Below are positions 34,540 to 46,879 of a stretch of DNA of 64,000 nt, piece by piece; the first letter of the stretch is position 1, and each line of letters begins with the position of its first letter. The translations under genes and the position numbers were made by a program. This DNA is from Hemerocallis citrina. Its lineage: Eukaryota; Streptophyta; Magnoliopsida; Asparagales; Asphodelaceae. Below the pieces are notes generated by a model. That model was given only the letters and a program-made list of their open reading frames with translations, ran no database searches and was not told where the DNA came from. Location of the stretch: positions 124,001-188,000 of the forward strand of contig JACEHZ010000371.1 of NCBI GenBank assembly GCA_017893485.1, in the 5' to 3' direction.

Positions 34540-35057
34540 CTGTGATACCTTCGCCATCAGTCTCATCATGGTCAACCACGAAGTGCACCGGATCCTAGTT
34601 GACAATAGTAGCTCTGTCAACATCCTCTTTCTAGAAGCTTTTGAAGGCCTCAAGCTCTCCCGAGATCGTCTAAAACCTGCTTGATACACTCTCCACAGGT
34701 TCTCAGGAATGCTAGTAACAATCGAAGGAGTAGTCACTCTTGATGCTCCAACAACCTAAACAGAGCCGATGGCCTTCATGATCGTCGATGTGAAAGCCGC
34801 TTACAATGCCATCCTTGGCTGACCCGGCCTAGCCGCACTTCACGTCTTACCCTCAACCTTTCACATGAATATGAATTCCCCAACCTTGGCAGGGGTGGGA
34901 GAAGTCAAGGGAAGCCAAGAGACCGCTCTAAAATGCTATATGACTTCAATGGGAGGTCCGGTCCTTTCAATCGAAGCACTAGAACTCCCCCAAGGGAGCA
35001 GCCAAGTCATCTCAGAATTAGTGGATGAACTAGAGGAAATCCTGTTTTCTAAGGAGG
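34540..35057 (+). pseudogene. Tat-2 protease and RT linker
   Basis: The motif 'HRILVDNSSSVNILF' (about 34589-34633) keeps the catalytic Asp, though Gly is Ser. 'FMIVDVKAAYNAI' follows near 34775, and the block with 'GVGEVKGSQETALKCY' at 34891-34940 leads toward RT. Stops are present. The frame is cut at 35057 by the next solo LTR. Confidence 0.78.
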
Positions 35058-38000
35058 TGTAATACCCCAATTTTTATTTATGAAAATTATTTATTTAATT
35101 TTTCACGTAGTGTGCACGTGCAATTTTTGTAGTATGAAATCTTATAATTATTTTTCATTATGAATGATGTGTGTATATGTGTTCTTTAATTACTTTTATA
35201 AAGGCCCATTTTTCTTCAAATAAACATAAACCTTTCTTTTTAGCCCAAATCCAATTTATTTATTTTCTTTTATAAAACTATTATTTTGGCCCATTAATTA
35301 AAGCCCATGAGTTATTCTTATTTTAATTACAACTTGTAATGTAGCACATATTTTAAAGATTATTTTTATAGAAAATATAATGTACAACTTTTTTTAAATG
35401 GAGGACAAATGCATGCACGTGCAATGCACGTACACGTGCAAATGCACCACATGTAGGCCGGTTTTTACATGGAGGGAAAAGGAAAATTTGAATGGAGTCA
35501 TGGGTGGTGGTTGCTTGATCATGGTTGGTTATTGTAACTCCTCCTTGAATCCTAGCCTTTTATTTCTAACTCCTAGTCTGATCCTAGCCTTCCATTTACT
35601 CAAATTTTTAGTATAAATACCCCCCCCTAGCCTAGTTATTTTTGTACTCTTTAATTCTCCAAGACCTATAGTATAAAATACATTATTAGTAGTATAGTAA
35701 GTGAGTTAAAAGATTGAGAGTTGTGTGTGAGGAGTTGTGTTGCACCAAGAAGGGAAGGCCGGCATCTTTGGAGCCCGGGTTGGCATCTTGAAGGCTCGTG
35801 TGCACATCGAGGAGGAGGAGGATCACTCTCTTGGCAAGGACTTTTGTTTAGGAGGTGTTGCAAATTGTATTTCTCTCCAATTAAGGCGGGTTATTTTCCA
35901 TGTTTCTAATTAGAAAGCATGCTAGAATTGAATTGAAATGATGATGCATGAAAAAGATTAATAAGAGTACATTTTAATTGGAAAAGTGGCTTATTAGTTG
36001 ATTGGAATGTTAATAAACAGCTTGTATGTGTTTCCATCATCAAACTTAAGTTGTGTGTAAGATAATTATAGCTATGGATTGCTTAAAGAAAAACTCATTG
36101 TTAGCATAAAAAACTATATGCAAATATTAGTAGACGAAAATGTTGTTTCACGCACTTGAATGTACCTTTTTGTGATAATGTTGTAATGAATGACTAAAAA
36201 TATAATTTGTGGGTTTGTGAAATGAATAAAAACAGAGAAGTGATATAGAGATTATTGATGTTAAAATTGGATAAGAAATGTCGAAAAAGAAATGTGGTAG
36301 TAGTAGCATACAATTTAAACTAATTGTATGCAAAATATGTGTTTAATTATTGGAAAAATTATTTTTAAATTACTGGAGTATAAATTATTATCGGAATAAT
36401 TAATCTGGAAATTTACAGTAAGTTTAGTAAAAGTGAAACTCAAATGAGGGCTTTTGAACGTCGAAATGTTCTATTAAACAGAGAAAGTTGATTTAATTAG
36501 AGTTCGAGTTGTACTGAGACAACCTGAGCCTATAGCTCAAGTGGTCGGGAGGCTCCTAATCGCTACAGTATGCGGTGGGTTTCTCACAGGTCGATGGTTC
36601 GATTTCTGTTAGCACCATATATTTTGTTTTGCACATTTAAAAAATTAATTAACTTTAGCCGAGAGCATTTAAAGCTCTTAATCCCCTCCTATACTGATCG
36701 GCACGGCTGGCCTAGTGGTCAGAGTGGGCGGCTTGTTTCCCTGTGGTTGTTGGTTCGAAACCTGGTCTCGACCAGTGTTTAACTTGTGGAAAAAATAATT
36801 TTTTGGGTGGATTTTGATAATTAAAAATTATGAAAAAAATACTATTGTTATCATAAAATTATGTGGGACTTATGAAAATTAAATTGGGAGTTATTAAAAT
36901 AAAATAGAGTATATTTTTGAGAACAAAGGTATAAATAGAACTATGGTTCTACACTTATATTTTTGTGAAAGTTATAATTCGCAAAAGAACCTGAAATAAA
37001 GTGCTAGAAAAGAATTATAAATAAGGAAGAAAACATATAAGTGAAGTGGTATGAATTATTCTTATTGAAGAATAGTGTGACAATTATGAGTTGTGAATAC
37101 TCATTTGACCATATAATTAGTGATGTGATTTTAATGTGGAAATGGTATTTGATGAATTACTTGATGAATAATTGAATTCCATGTATGGTTATGGACTCAT
37201 GAATAATTTAGAAATCATGTGATTGGAAAAGAGAAATGTTATTGAGTATGAATACTCAAACATGTGAATTTATGAATTGAAATTGAAAATTAGGGTGTAG
37301 CCAAAACTCACACCGGCAAGTGAAAAGTGATGAATTATGATTATTGATATTGAAAAGACCAGTTTGGGTCATTGTGAAATGAAAGAAATAAGACCGGTAG
37401 TGAGAGGGCTAACACTAAAAGATTGATTTTGTTCATGATTTCATTAAACTAAGGATTAGTTACATAGTGAAGATGTGATGAAAGTAAGAGAAAAACATTG
37501 AGTATGAGGGCCATTGGATTGGCGGCGAGAGAGTATCCCAGGATGTCCCATGATGAGTCATGATAGGGTGCGGATACTGCTCCAGAGTACCGTCCCAGTG
37601 TCGACGCTCGTGGGGTGTTTGACGACTGCGGGTGGTGTCATGTCCATGGTAGGAGCTGAATTACCACAGGATGCCTGCATGATGAGTCATGTGTCAGTGC
37701 GTTGGGATTCCCTCCAGGGCGCCTAGATATGAGTTCGTATGTCAGAAAACATCTAGGATACTTACCGTAGTTACAGTAGTAGATTAAGACATGACGAGGG
37801 ATTGAACCTTACAAGATGAAGAACGATTAAGGGTTTGCCCTCGGACCTATGTAGTATGGGATGCATAGAATCCGAACAAGTGTGCATTAGTGTCATATAA
37901 TATAAATAACTGCAATAAGGACTAAGTGCACAATCACAACACGACATCAATAGGGTATTCCCTTTAGTTTGATATGTGACAAGTTTGTGTTTGTTAAATA

Positions 38001-38336
38001 TGGAAAATCAGTTATACTATTTTCGACATAGAGAGGATGGCCGTGTATAATGTTCGTCGGTTGAATAAACTGACGTACCCACAGTTTTGTATGCAGGATA
38101 AATGACATGACAAATATTAAAGAGGCACAGATGGTTAGAGATTATTTAAATGTTGTTGTACATTTATTTAAATGTTGTAAATTTGCTTCCGCTGTAAAAA
38201 AGTAAAGTGTAAAGTTTTCATGTAACTCTGATGTAAAGTGAAAAGTTTTAATTTTCTTGTAAAATTGTATGAAAGAAGTGTAAAGATCCTGTGGAATCTC
38301 GAATTCAGTGTATTTTTTGGAATTCGGGGCGTTACA
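35058..38336 (+). mobile_element. Solo LTR, Tekay-type family C, copy 1
   Basis: It runs TGTAATACCCC...GGGGCGTTACA with perfect GGAGG TSDs (35053-35057 and 38337-38341). It has the same layout as the LTRs of the complete Tekay at 47034: TATAAATA at 35612, an 8-base C run, two tRNA-like modules (36525-36612, 36701-36775), the 'gtagtatgggatgcata' word near 37851 and the terminal stem-loop (38055-38075). No coding sequence. Confidence 0.9.
36525..36775 (+). other. Pair of tRNA-like modules in a family C LTR
   Basis: First module: A-box-like TAGCTCAAGTGG at 36533-36544 and B-box-like GGTTCGATTTC at 36596-36606. Second: A-box TGGCCTAGTGG at 36708-36718 and B-box GGTTCGAAACC at 36752-36762, both matching RNA polymerase III internal promoter consensus. 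A-to-B spacing resembles a tRNA. I see no full cloverleaf, so this is a tRNA-derived or tRNA-mimicking element, not a tRNA gene. Confidence 0.65.
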
Positions 38337-38341
38337 GGAGG

Positions 38342-38407
38342 ACCCGACCATTCCATGTAAGCAAAGTTCTCCCCTACCAAGTCAATGAGGAAATCATCAA
38401 ATGCATA
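38342..38407 (+). pseudogene. Tat-2 RT N-terminal fragment between two solo LTRs
   Basis: It reads 'FHVSKVLPYQVNEEIIKCI', aligning with 'RVSKALPHRVKEQLIACI' of the third Tat element near 63611. It is cut on both sides by LTR insertions. About nine bases seen in the third element are missing at the right junction. Confidence 0.72.
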
Positions 38408-41400
38408 TACCCTAAACTTTTATTTTAATAAAATATTGATTTTTACGTGTTGTGCACGTGCAAATTTCATGTCTATATTTATTTATTTATTTTTATATAT
38501 AAAATTTCATTTTTATGAACAATTATTTTTCATCCTTTATTTTTCTAAAAGCCTATTTTATTTAAGCCTAAACACTATTTTCTTAATTTGAGCCCACTTT
38601 AATAAAGTATTATTTTATTATTTTGGTCCACAAGCCTAAGCCCACTAATTGTGAAGCCCACAAATTTAATTAATCAATTAAATAGTCACACTTATCATGT
38701 AGACATAAATTGTGAATATTTTGATTAATTAAAAGTGTACAAACTACAAATAGGGGGTACTAGGGGGCACGTGCATGCACGTAGTGTGCAATGCACACTT
38801 AGTGAGGCCGGGTTTGCGCATGGAGTGGTGGAGAGTGGGTGTGTGTGTTCATGGGTAGTTATGTATGTGTGGGTGGTTGCTACAACTTCCCCTCCTATCC
38901 TAGCCTTCCATCCTATAACTATCCAATGAATCCCAGCCCTCCAATCTATCCTAGAATTAGTATAAATACCCCCCCTATCTATATGCATTCTACACTAAGC
39001 AACTATTGAAAGGAAGAAAACATTATAGGAGAATTATAGTAGAGTGTGTGTGAGTCCATTGGAGGCCGGCCACTCAATTACCCACCTTGGAGCTCTCGGT
39101 TTTGGCAAGGAAGCAAGGAGAAGGAGATCGTTGCATCGCAATCTAGGAGGAGAAGGCACTCTCTCGCATTCTAGGGGACTCCAGGAGATTCTAATTGGCT
39201 TTTTCTTCCAAGAGGTGGGTATTTCTCATGACTTCTAAAGTAGAAATCATGTTAGGAATAAATTGAATTGTTATTACAAAGTAATTAGTTGAAATGAAAT
39301 ACATGTTTGCCTATTTGGAGTAGAATTGATAAAATAGTAAATGTGTGTTATTTTGATTGCTAGATTTAATTATTATGAGTAAAAGTGAATGTTTAATGCA
39401 TGCTAATTAGGCTTTAATTGCAATTATGTGAAATTCACGAGTAAAAGATTAGAATCATGTTCATTGATTAAAATGTTAAAGTAGAATGGCGTATTAAAGA
39501 TGAATGGATGGAATAATTTATTAAGAGATGATTGTTAATTGTCTTAGTAGAATTCTCCTTTTGTTATATGTGCCATATGAGTATGGGAATAAATGAAAAG
39601 AATGTATTTTTGCAAACGAATGATTGAATGCATCATGTGTAGATTAATTAATAAAATAGAAGTTTTATTCACTTATATGGATGATTTTGTGTTCTAAAAA
39701 CATCAAAGTTGTCAATGAGTAAGAAAATATCATTGTAGTGATTTTTGTGTGGGAAACTATTTTTATTTATGAATAAGTATGTATTAGTTCTAAAATGTCG
39801 AAATAGTGTTCATAAAATACAAACTAAGGCTAAAATACATGTTTTAAAGAGTTAAAAATACCCTTAAAAATACTGGTTATTGTTGAAGTGAATGTAGTTT
39901 TATTCTGGACATTTTTGTTTTCAAAAGAGGAGAAAAAGAGACAATTTTCGTTTTGAGGATTTTTGAATTATAGTTTGAATAGAGAATAAGATCAAAACAT
40001 ATTTTAAATACTTTCTAATCAATATGTCCACTTAGACCAATTGGTCGGCAGTACCTTAGGTCGCTACAGTAAAGGGGGAGGTCTCTGGTTCGATACTCTG
40101 AGGCTTTGTTTTATTTTTTGTTAAAAACCCAACTAGCCGAAACTCGATTCTTAGGGATTTTAACCCTAGTCATATCAGTTGGCGGTGTTGGCGCGTTGGT
40201 CTTGTGCGCTGTCTGTTTCACCGCTGGTTGTGGGTTCGAATTTGGGTGGGGGTTTGAGTTTAGAAAAAATGTTTTTTTTTTGGGATTTTGATTAAATTGA
40301 GTTTTTAAAAATAGAATAAAAATTGGAAAAATTATGGATTAATTACTGAAAATTTATTAGAACTTTATATGAAATATTCATATAACTTTTGATAAAGTGT
40401 GATTAAGAAATTGGGATTTGTGCAAGAAAGGACTTCTTTTTGAAATTAAATTGTCCTTCAAAAAAAAGAAAAATAAATGAAAATTTTGAGTTATAAAAGA
40501 TGAAAAGTTAGTAATGAGGAATTTTTGAAAGTGTGTTTGATATGATTAATTGAGTTCTAATTGGTGCTTGTAGTAAGATTTGGAAATGAAAATAGTAGGC
40601 TTGTGGAATACATGAATTATTGATTACTACTAATTGAAATTTATTCTTGCACATCGATTGCACGTGAAATTGAATTATTGATTGTGATGAGTTATGAAAG
40701 ATGTGAATACATGAATGCTATGCTTATGAAATATACGAATTGTGATTAATCATGAAAAGACCTTATGAGTATGAAAAGCTTGATATTGTAATTATGAGTT
40801 GAAATTGAGAATTAGGGTATAGCCAAGCCATATACAGGCAATGAAAGAATTGTGAAATGATATTTGAAATGAGAAGACCAAGGTTGGGTCATGTGAATTA
40901 AATGAATAAGACTGGTATAGTGGGAGTGCTGCATTCTAAGAATTGATTTTATTCATGATTCAATTAAATTAAGGATTAGATACATAGTGAAGATGTGATG
41001 AAAGTAAGAGAAAAATATTGAGTATGAGGGCCATTGGATTGGCGGCGTGAGAGTATTCACAGGATGTCCCATGATGAGTCATGATAGGGCGTGGATACTG
41101 CTCCAGAGTACCGTCCCGGTGGTGACGCTCGTGGGGTGTTTGACGACTGCGGGTGGTGTCATGTCTATGGTAGGAGCTGAATTACCACAAGATGCCTGTA
41201 TGATGAGTCATGTGTTAGTGCGTTGGGATTCCCTCAAGGGCGCCTAGACATGAGTTCGTAGGTCAGATAACATCTAGGATACTTACCGTAGTTATAGTAG
41301 TAGAATAAGCCATGACAAGGGATTGAACCCTACAAGTAGAAGAACGATTAAGGGCTTGCCCTCGAACCTATGTAGTATGGGATGCATAGACTCTGAACAA

Positions 41401-41839
41401 GTGCGCATTAGTGTCATATAATATGAATAATTGCATTAAGGACTAAGTGCACATTCACAACACGACATCAATAGGGTAGTCCTTTAGTTTTGTTTGTGAC
41501 AAGTTTGTGGTTTGTTAAGTAATGAGAATCGTTATACTGTTTCCGGCATAGAGAGGATGACCGTGTATAATATTTCGTCAGTTGAATGAACTGACGCGCC
41601 CACAGTTTTATATGCAGGATAAAGATGCTTGACAATTGAAGTATACATGCTGCGCAAGATTGTTTTAAATGTTATTTCATGTAAATTATTGTAAAATTGC
41701 TTCTGCTGTGACAATGTACAAGTGTAATGTAACTCTGATGAAAGAAAAGTTTTTATTTCCTTGTAAAATTGTACGAAAGAAGTGTAAAGATCCTGTGGAA
41801 CTTCGGATTCAGTTGTATTTTGGAATTCAGGGTATTACA
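38408..41839 (+). mobile_element. Solo LTR, Tekay-type family C, copy 2 (left end eroded)
   Basis: Sequence from 'taccctaaac' onward aligns with family C copy 1, and the end is GGGTATTACA. The first bases (TGTAA) and the left TSD are missing; comparison with the third Tat element suggests a small deletion at the junction. TATAAATA is at 38961 with a 7-base C run. tRNA-like modules lie at 40025-40105 and 40178-40255, and the terminal stem-loop at 41576-41596. Its last 1.08 kb is duplicated downstream. Confidence 0.82.
40025..40255 (+). other. Pair of tRNA-like modules in family C copy 2
   Basis: A-box-like TAGACCAATTGG (40033-40044) pairs with B-box-like GGTTCGATACT (40087-40097). The second module has TTGGCGCGTTGG near 40189 and GGTTCGAATTT at 40233-40243. 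Their positions match those in copy 1. Confidence 0.6.
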
Positions 41840-43317
41840 CAAGATCTATTCGCCTGGACTGCTACCGATATGCCTGGTATTTATAGGAATTACTTATGCA
41901 CCGCCTTAGCGTAAACTCTGAAGCCAAGCCAGTCCAGTAGAAACGTCTCAAATTTGTCCCTGATCGACAACAAGCCATCAAAGAGGAAGTAGATAAACTC
42001 CTAGCGGCCCGATTCATCCAAGAAGTCTACTATTTTCATTTCCAAATCTTATGAGTATGAAAAGCTCGATATTGTAATTATGAGTTGAAATTGAGAATTA
42101 GGGTATAGCCAAGCCTTATACCGGCAATGAAAGAATTGTGAAATGATATTTGAAATGAGAAAACCAAGGTTGGGTCATGTGAATTAAATGAATAAGACCG
42201 GTATAGTGGGAGTGCTACATTCTAATAGTTGATTTTATTCATGATTCAATTAAATTAAGGATTAGATACATAGTGAAGATGTGATGAAAGTAAGAGAAAA
42301 ACATTGAGTATTAAGGCCATTGGATTGGCGGCGTGAGAGTATTCACAGGATGTCCCATGATGAGTCATGATAGGGCGTGGATACTGCTCCAGAGTACCGT
42401 CCCGGTGGCGACGCTCGTAGGGTGTTTGACGACTGCGGGTGGTGTCATGTCTATAGTAGGAGCTGAATTACCACAGGATGTCTGCATGATGAGTCATGTG
42501 TCAGTGCGTTGGGATTCCCTCCAGGGCGCCTAGACATGAGTTCGTAGGTCAGATAACATCTAGGATACTTACCGTAGTTACAGTAGTAGAATAAGCCATG
42601 GCGAGGGATTGAACCCTACAAGAAGAAGAACGATTAAGGGCTTGCCCTCGGACCTATGTAGTATGGGCTGCATAGACTCTGAACAAGTACACATTAGTGT
42701 CATATAATATGAATAATTGCATTAAGGACTAAGTGCACATTCACAACACGACATCAATAGGGTAGTCCCTTAGTTTTGTTTGTGACAAGTTTGTGGTTTG
42801 TTAAGTAATGAGAATCGTTATACTGTTTCCGGCATAGAGAGGATGGCCATGTATAATATTTCGTCAGTTGAATGAACTGACGCGCCCACAGTTTTATATG
42901 TAGGATTAAGATGCTTGACAATTGAAGTATACATGCTGCGCAAGATTGTTTTAAATGTTGTTTCATGTAAATTATTGTAAAATTGCTTCCGCTGTGACAA
43001 TGTACAAGTGTAATATAACTCTGATGAAAGAAAAGTTTTTATTTCCTTGTAAAATTGTACGAAAGAAGTGTAAAGATCCTGTGGAACTTTGGATTCAGTT
43101 GTATTTTGGAATTCGGGGTGTTACACAAGATATATTCGCCTGGACTGCTACCGATATGCCTGGTATTTATAGGAATTACTTATGCACCGCCTTAGCGTAA
43201 ACCCTGAAGCCAAGCCAGTCCAGTCCAGCAGAAACGTCTCAAATTTGCCCCTGATCGATAACAAGCCATCAAAGAGGAAGTAGATAAACTTCTAACGGCC
43301 CGATTCATCCAATAAGT
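40762..43317 (+). repeat. 1.29 kb tandem duplication of LTR end plus RT fragment
   Basis: Unit 1 (40762 to about 42027) and unit 2 (42048 to 43317) are nearly identical; each holds the last 1.08 kb of the family C LTR and about 190 bp of Tat-2 RT. The period is 1286 bp. Between them is a filler that is an inverted copy of upstream sequence: 42027-42051 equals the reverse complement of 40574-40598. The Tat-2 RT continues normally after unit 2. Confidence 0.9.
41840..42026 (+). pseudogene. Tat-2 RT fragment, first duplicate
   Basis: It starts 'QDLFAWTATDMPGI', the conserved entry to the Tat RT domain, and continues in shifted frames to 'DRQQAIKEEVDKLL'. It duplicates 43126-43317. Confidence 0.8.
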
Positions 43318-44010
43318 CAGTTACCCTAAATGGCTCGCAAATGTTGTAATGGTAAAGAAGGCCAATGGTGAGTGAAGAATTTGCATCGACTTCACAGACT
43401 TGAACAAAGCATGCCCGAAAGACCAGTTTCCCCTTTCCAGCATTGATGCACTGATCGCAGCCAGGTCTAGTCTTGAACTCTTAAATTTTATGGATGCCTT
43501 CTCAGGGTACAATCAAATCAGAATGTCCCCCCCCTCCCCCCCCCCCCCCCCGACATTTCAAAGTCCTCTTTCACTACTGATCAAGGCCTCTATTGTTATT
43601 GCGTCAAACCCTTCAAGCTAAAGAATGCCGGAGCTACTTCTCAGTGCCTCGTCAACAAGGTCTTTAGGGAATAAATTGGCAAGAACATGGACGTCTATGT
43701 AGACGATATTTTGGTGAAAAGCCTCACTAAAAAAGGCCATGTGACTGACCTTCAGAAAGCCTTCGACGTCTTACGGATTCACAACATGAGGCTCAATCCA
43801 TCCAAATGTGCCTTCGGCATATCGTCAGGCAAATTCTTAGGGTTCATGGTCAGCCAAAGAGGAATAGAGGTTAACCCAGAGAAGGTCCGAGCTATTTCGG
43901 ACATGGCTACCCCATCCAGCATCAAAGAAGTCCAAAGACTTACAGGGCGCATCGCCGCCATCGAATGCTTCCTCTCCAAGTCAGGGGAGAAGTGTCTCTC
44001 GTTCTTCTAG
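43126..44010 (+). pseudogene. Tat-2 reverse transcriptase, main part
   Basis: In order: 'DIFAWTATDMPGI' (43131 on), 'NVVMVKKANG' and 'RICIDFTDLNKACPKD' (43335-43420), 'FMDAFSGYNQIRMSP' (43488-43530), a C run of 25 bases with one T (43527-43551), 'LKNAGATSQCLVNKVF', and the catalytic Y-V-D-D at 43696-43707 followed by ILVKS. The order and motifs are those of Ty3/gypsy RT. A TAA at 43672 and frame changes make it inactive. Confidence 0.88.
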
Positions 44011-44900
44011 GCCCTAAAAAGGGCGAAAGGTTTTGAGTGGGGACGAGTACAACAAGATTCCTTTGAGCCACTCAAGTTCTATCTAGTCAATCCCCAGCTC
44101 CTGAGTAAGCCCAATCCAGGAGAGATGCTCTACCTTTACCTCGCCACTTCATATCAGACCCTCAATGCTGTCTTGGTAAGAGAGGAGGAAAAGACCCAAA
44201 GACCGATCTACTGTGTAAGTAAAGTCCTTCGGGATGCTGAACTCTGTTACCCAAAAATGGAGAAGATGGCCTACACGCTGATCATGGCTGCTCGCAAGCT
44301 CGCCCGTACTTCCAGGCCCACTCAGTGGTCATTCTTACCAACCAACCCCTCAAGCAAGTGTTGCACAAGTCAGAGAGCTCGGGGCGACTTATGAAGTGGT
44401 CTATCAAACTGATCCAACACGACATAAATTATCGGCCGAGGACTGCCATCAATGCTCAAGCTCTAGCAAAATTCATTATGGAAAACACCATCCCCGACCC
44501 CCATGAGGAAGGTAAAGACCCTCCATTTTGGAGCGTCTACATCGATAGATCCTCATGCATCGAGGGGACTGGAGCAGGATTCATCCGACGGGTCTAGATG
44601 ATTTCATTCACCAGTACTCACTCCGCATCAACTTTCGAGCTTCCAACAATCAACAAAGTATGAAGCACTCATAGCCGGCTTACTCCTGGCCCGTAAAGCT
44701 GGAGCTCAACATGTTTAAGCATTTAGTGACACTCAATTGGTGATGAATTAAGTCCTAGGAGACTACGAGGCCAATGATGACCGCATGATCAAGTATCTGG
44801 CCATGCCAAGAAACTACTAGCCACCTTCCAAGAGACGGAAGTCATATGTATTGCTCGCAAAGAGAATGGGTAAGCAGATGCCCCATCAAATTTGGCTTCC
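44011..44900 (+). pseudogene. Tat-2 RNase H region
   Basis: The RT connection is followed by an RNase H with 'LYLYLATSYQTLNAVLV' (44128 on) and 'PIYCVSKVLRDAELCYPKMEK' split by shifts. A second RNase H-like segment, 'FWSVYIDRSSCIEGTGAG' (44526-44580), corresponds to the additional (archaeal-type) RNase H of Tat elements, with Ile-Asp-Arg-Ser where 'VDGSS' is usual. Several stops. Confidence 0.78.
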
Positions 44901-45059
44901 TCCTCCCTTGAAGGACTTGACCACACCATCATGATTGAAGTCTTCCTCAAGCCCAGCATCGAAGAAGAAGGCATCGAACTCATGGCGATACCTCCCCCGG
45001 CACACGGGGAGAACTGGATGAAGCCTCTGTTCGAGTTCCTCGATAAAGGAACCCTCCCC

Positions 45060-46180
45060 CCAGACCCTAAAGAATCTAGAAAATTTTGAACAAGAGCCGA
45101 GCGATAACACACCCATTGAGGGAGTCATGTACAAGCGCTCCTACACTACGGTAGATGGTAGGCCCTATCTGAGATGTTTATCTCCCGAAGAAGCCCAGTA
45201 CACCCTCAGGGAAATCCATGAAGGGATCGGGGTTGCTCATATGGGAGCCAGATCCTTCGCCCGCAAGATCTTGAATCATGGTTACTTCTGGCATACACTC
45301 CTAAGTGATGCTCAACAACATGTTCGTCAGTGTACTTCTTGCTAGAGGTTCTCATCCATTCGGCGGACACCTCAAGTCGAGCTCTTCTCCATGTCCAGTC
45401 CAATCCCCTTTGCTATGTGGGGGATGGACCAACTCGGACATTTCCCTCTAGCAATTGGTCAAGGAAAATTCCTTGTAGTGGCAATCGACTACTTCTCTAA
45501 GTGGATCAAAGCTGAGCCATTAGCGATGATCACAGAGAACATTGTTTTCCAGTTCGGCGTACCCCGATTCCTGGTAACTGAGAACGGAACTCAATTCACA
45601 AGAGCAGTGTTCTGTAAGTTCTGTGCTGACCTCGGCATCCAACATCGATTCTCCTCAGTTTTCCACCCCTAGTCCAACGGTCAAGCAGAGAATGCCAACC
45701 AGAAAATTCTCAATGGCCTGAAGAAATGACTTGACAAATCCTCAAAAGGACCTTGGGTCGAATAGCTCTCTAATGTGCTACGGTCCTACCGAACAACCAA
45801 AAAAATCCCAACAGGATAATCCCCCTTCAACCATACATATGGCTCCGAAGCCCTAATACCCCTTGAGTCGGACTACCCTCTCCCCTCCTACCAGCCTTCA
45901 GCGAACAACCAAACTCAAACAACCTCCGAGGCAACCTCGACCTCATTGACGAGATCCGAGAGAGAGCATCCATACGACAAAAGTTCTATCAACAAAAAGT
46001 TGAAAAGTCCTACAGTAAGAGGGTACGTCACACAAACCTCAAAGAACGAGACCTAGTTCTTCACAAGCTAGAAATCTCTAATCCTCGCAATAAGGGAAAG
46101 CTAGATCTGAATTGGGAGGGATCGTAGAGGATCTTCAAAGTTGTCCGCCCGGGAGCATATCAACATCAAGATTCGGGGGC
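45060..46180 (+). pseudogene. Tat-2 integrase
   Basis: The HHCC zinc-finger region ('HMGARSFARKIL...C-T-S-C') lies at 45238-45345. The catalytic core has the first Asp in 'WGMDQLGHF' (45418-45444). The second reads 'VTENGTQF' where the family has a D-N-G-T-Q-F pattern, so Asp is Glu. The Glu lies in 'NGQAENANQ' near 45676. A TAG at 45673 and later shifts interrupt it. The C-terminal part ends near 46180 with 'FKVVRPGAYQ'. Confidence 0.85.
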
Positions 46181-46439
46181 GAAGAAGATACCAAGGACTT
46201 GATGAAGTATCAAGAAAGCGCCTAAAACACCCCTTAGAGCTAGTTTCCAAATTTTTAAGTTCTTTTATTTTGCTTTTGATAAGGCCGATACTTGCGATGC
46301 GACTAAAGCATGTAATAAAGGCTTGCAACATAGAAGCAGCCACTTAGTTTCTCTTTTATAAAAACTTAGTTTATTTTTCTACAAAAATTGTTGTTCTAGC
46401 CTAATGCATACGTGCCCAAGTCACGACGACCACAAACAC
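46181..46439. other. Tat-2 post-pol spacer
   Basis: Non-coding. Contains the 'gcagccacttagtttctctttt' segment (about 46334) shared with Tat-1 near 15625 and 15704. Confidence 0.5.
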
Positions 46440-46780
46440 AGAACAACAAGTTCAACACTTGGTTCGACGCCACTCCAACCACTTACGAACAAGCAAGGGC
46501 AGAGCATCTCACCATTCGGAATTGCTCCCACAATTACTGAAACTCTTAAACAACTAGTTCGGAGTCTAATGCTTGGCTCGACGCTGCTCTAGCTGCTTGC
46601 TAACAAGTAAGTGCGAAACAGCTCACCATTCGGAATTGCTCCCACAATTTTGAAAACTCTTAAACAACAAGTTCGGAGTCCAATACTTGGTTCGACACCG
46701 CTCTAGCCGCTGTTGACAAGAAAGTGGGGAGCAGCTCACCATTCGAAATTTCTCCCACAATTGTTGCAACTCTCAAACAA
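46440..46780 (+). repeat. 114 bp tandem repeats, three units
   Basis: 'ggttcgac' or 'ggctcgac' falls at 46461, 46575 and 46689, exactly 114 bp apart. Units share 'aactctt aaacaac.agttcggagtc' and 'caccattcg.aatt.ctcccacaatt'. Related to the 115 bp units of Tat-1. Confidence 0.85.
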
Positions 46781-46879
46781 TACTCACAATACAAAGAGGT
46801 TATAATGAAAAGAAACAACATTGCAACACTTAGGGAATCTTTTCATTCAAATCCAAAATCTCGATACAAGCTCAAGAAA

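Noticed and set aside
36701..36775. A functional tRNA gene
   Set aside because: A- and B-boxes match, but I could not pair a full acceptor stem and anticodon arm, and there is no clear T-run terminator.
37514..42533. A 66-70 codon frame repeated at 37514, 41047 and 42333
   Set aside because: It lies in homologous LTR sequence, two of the three copies are the recent tandem duplication, and the minus-strand LTRs do not keep it intact. Shared ancestry explains it.
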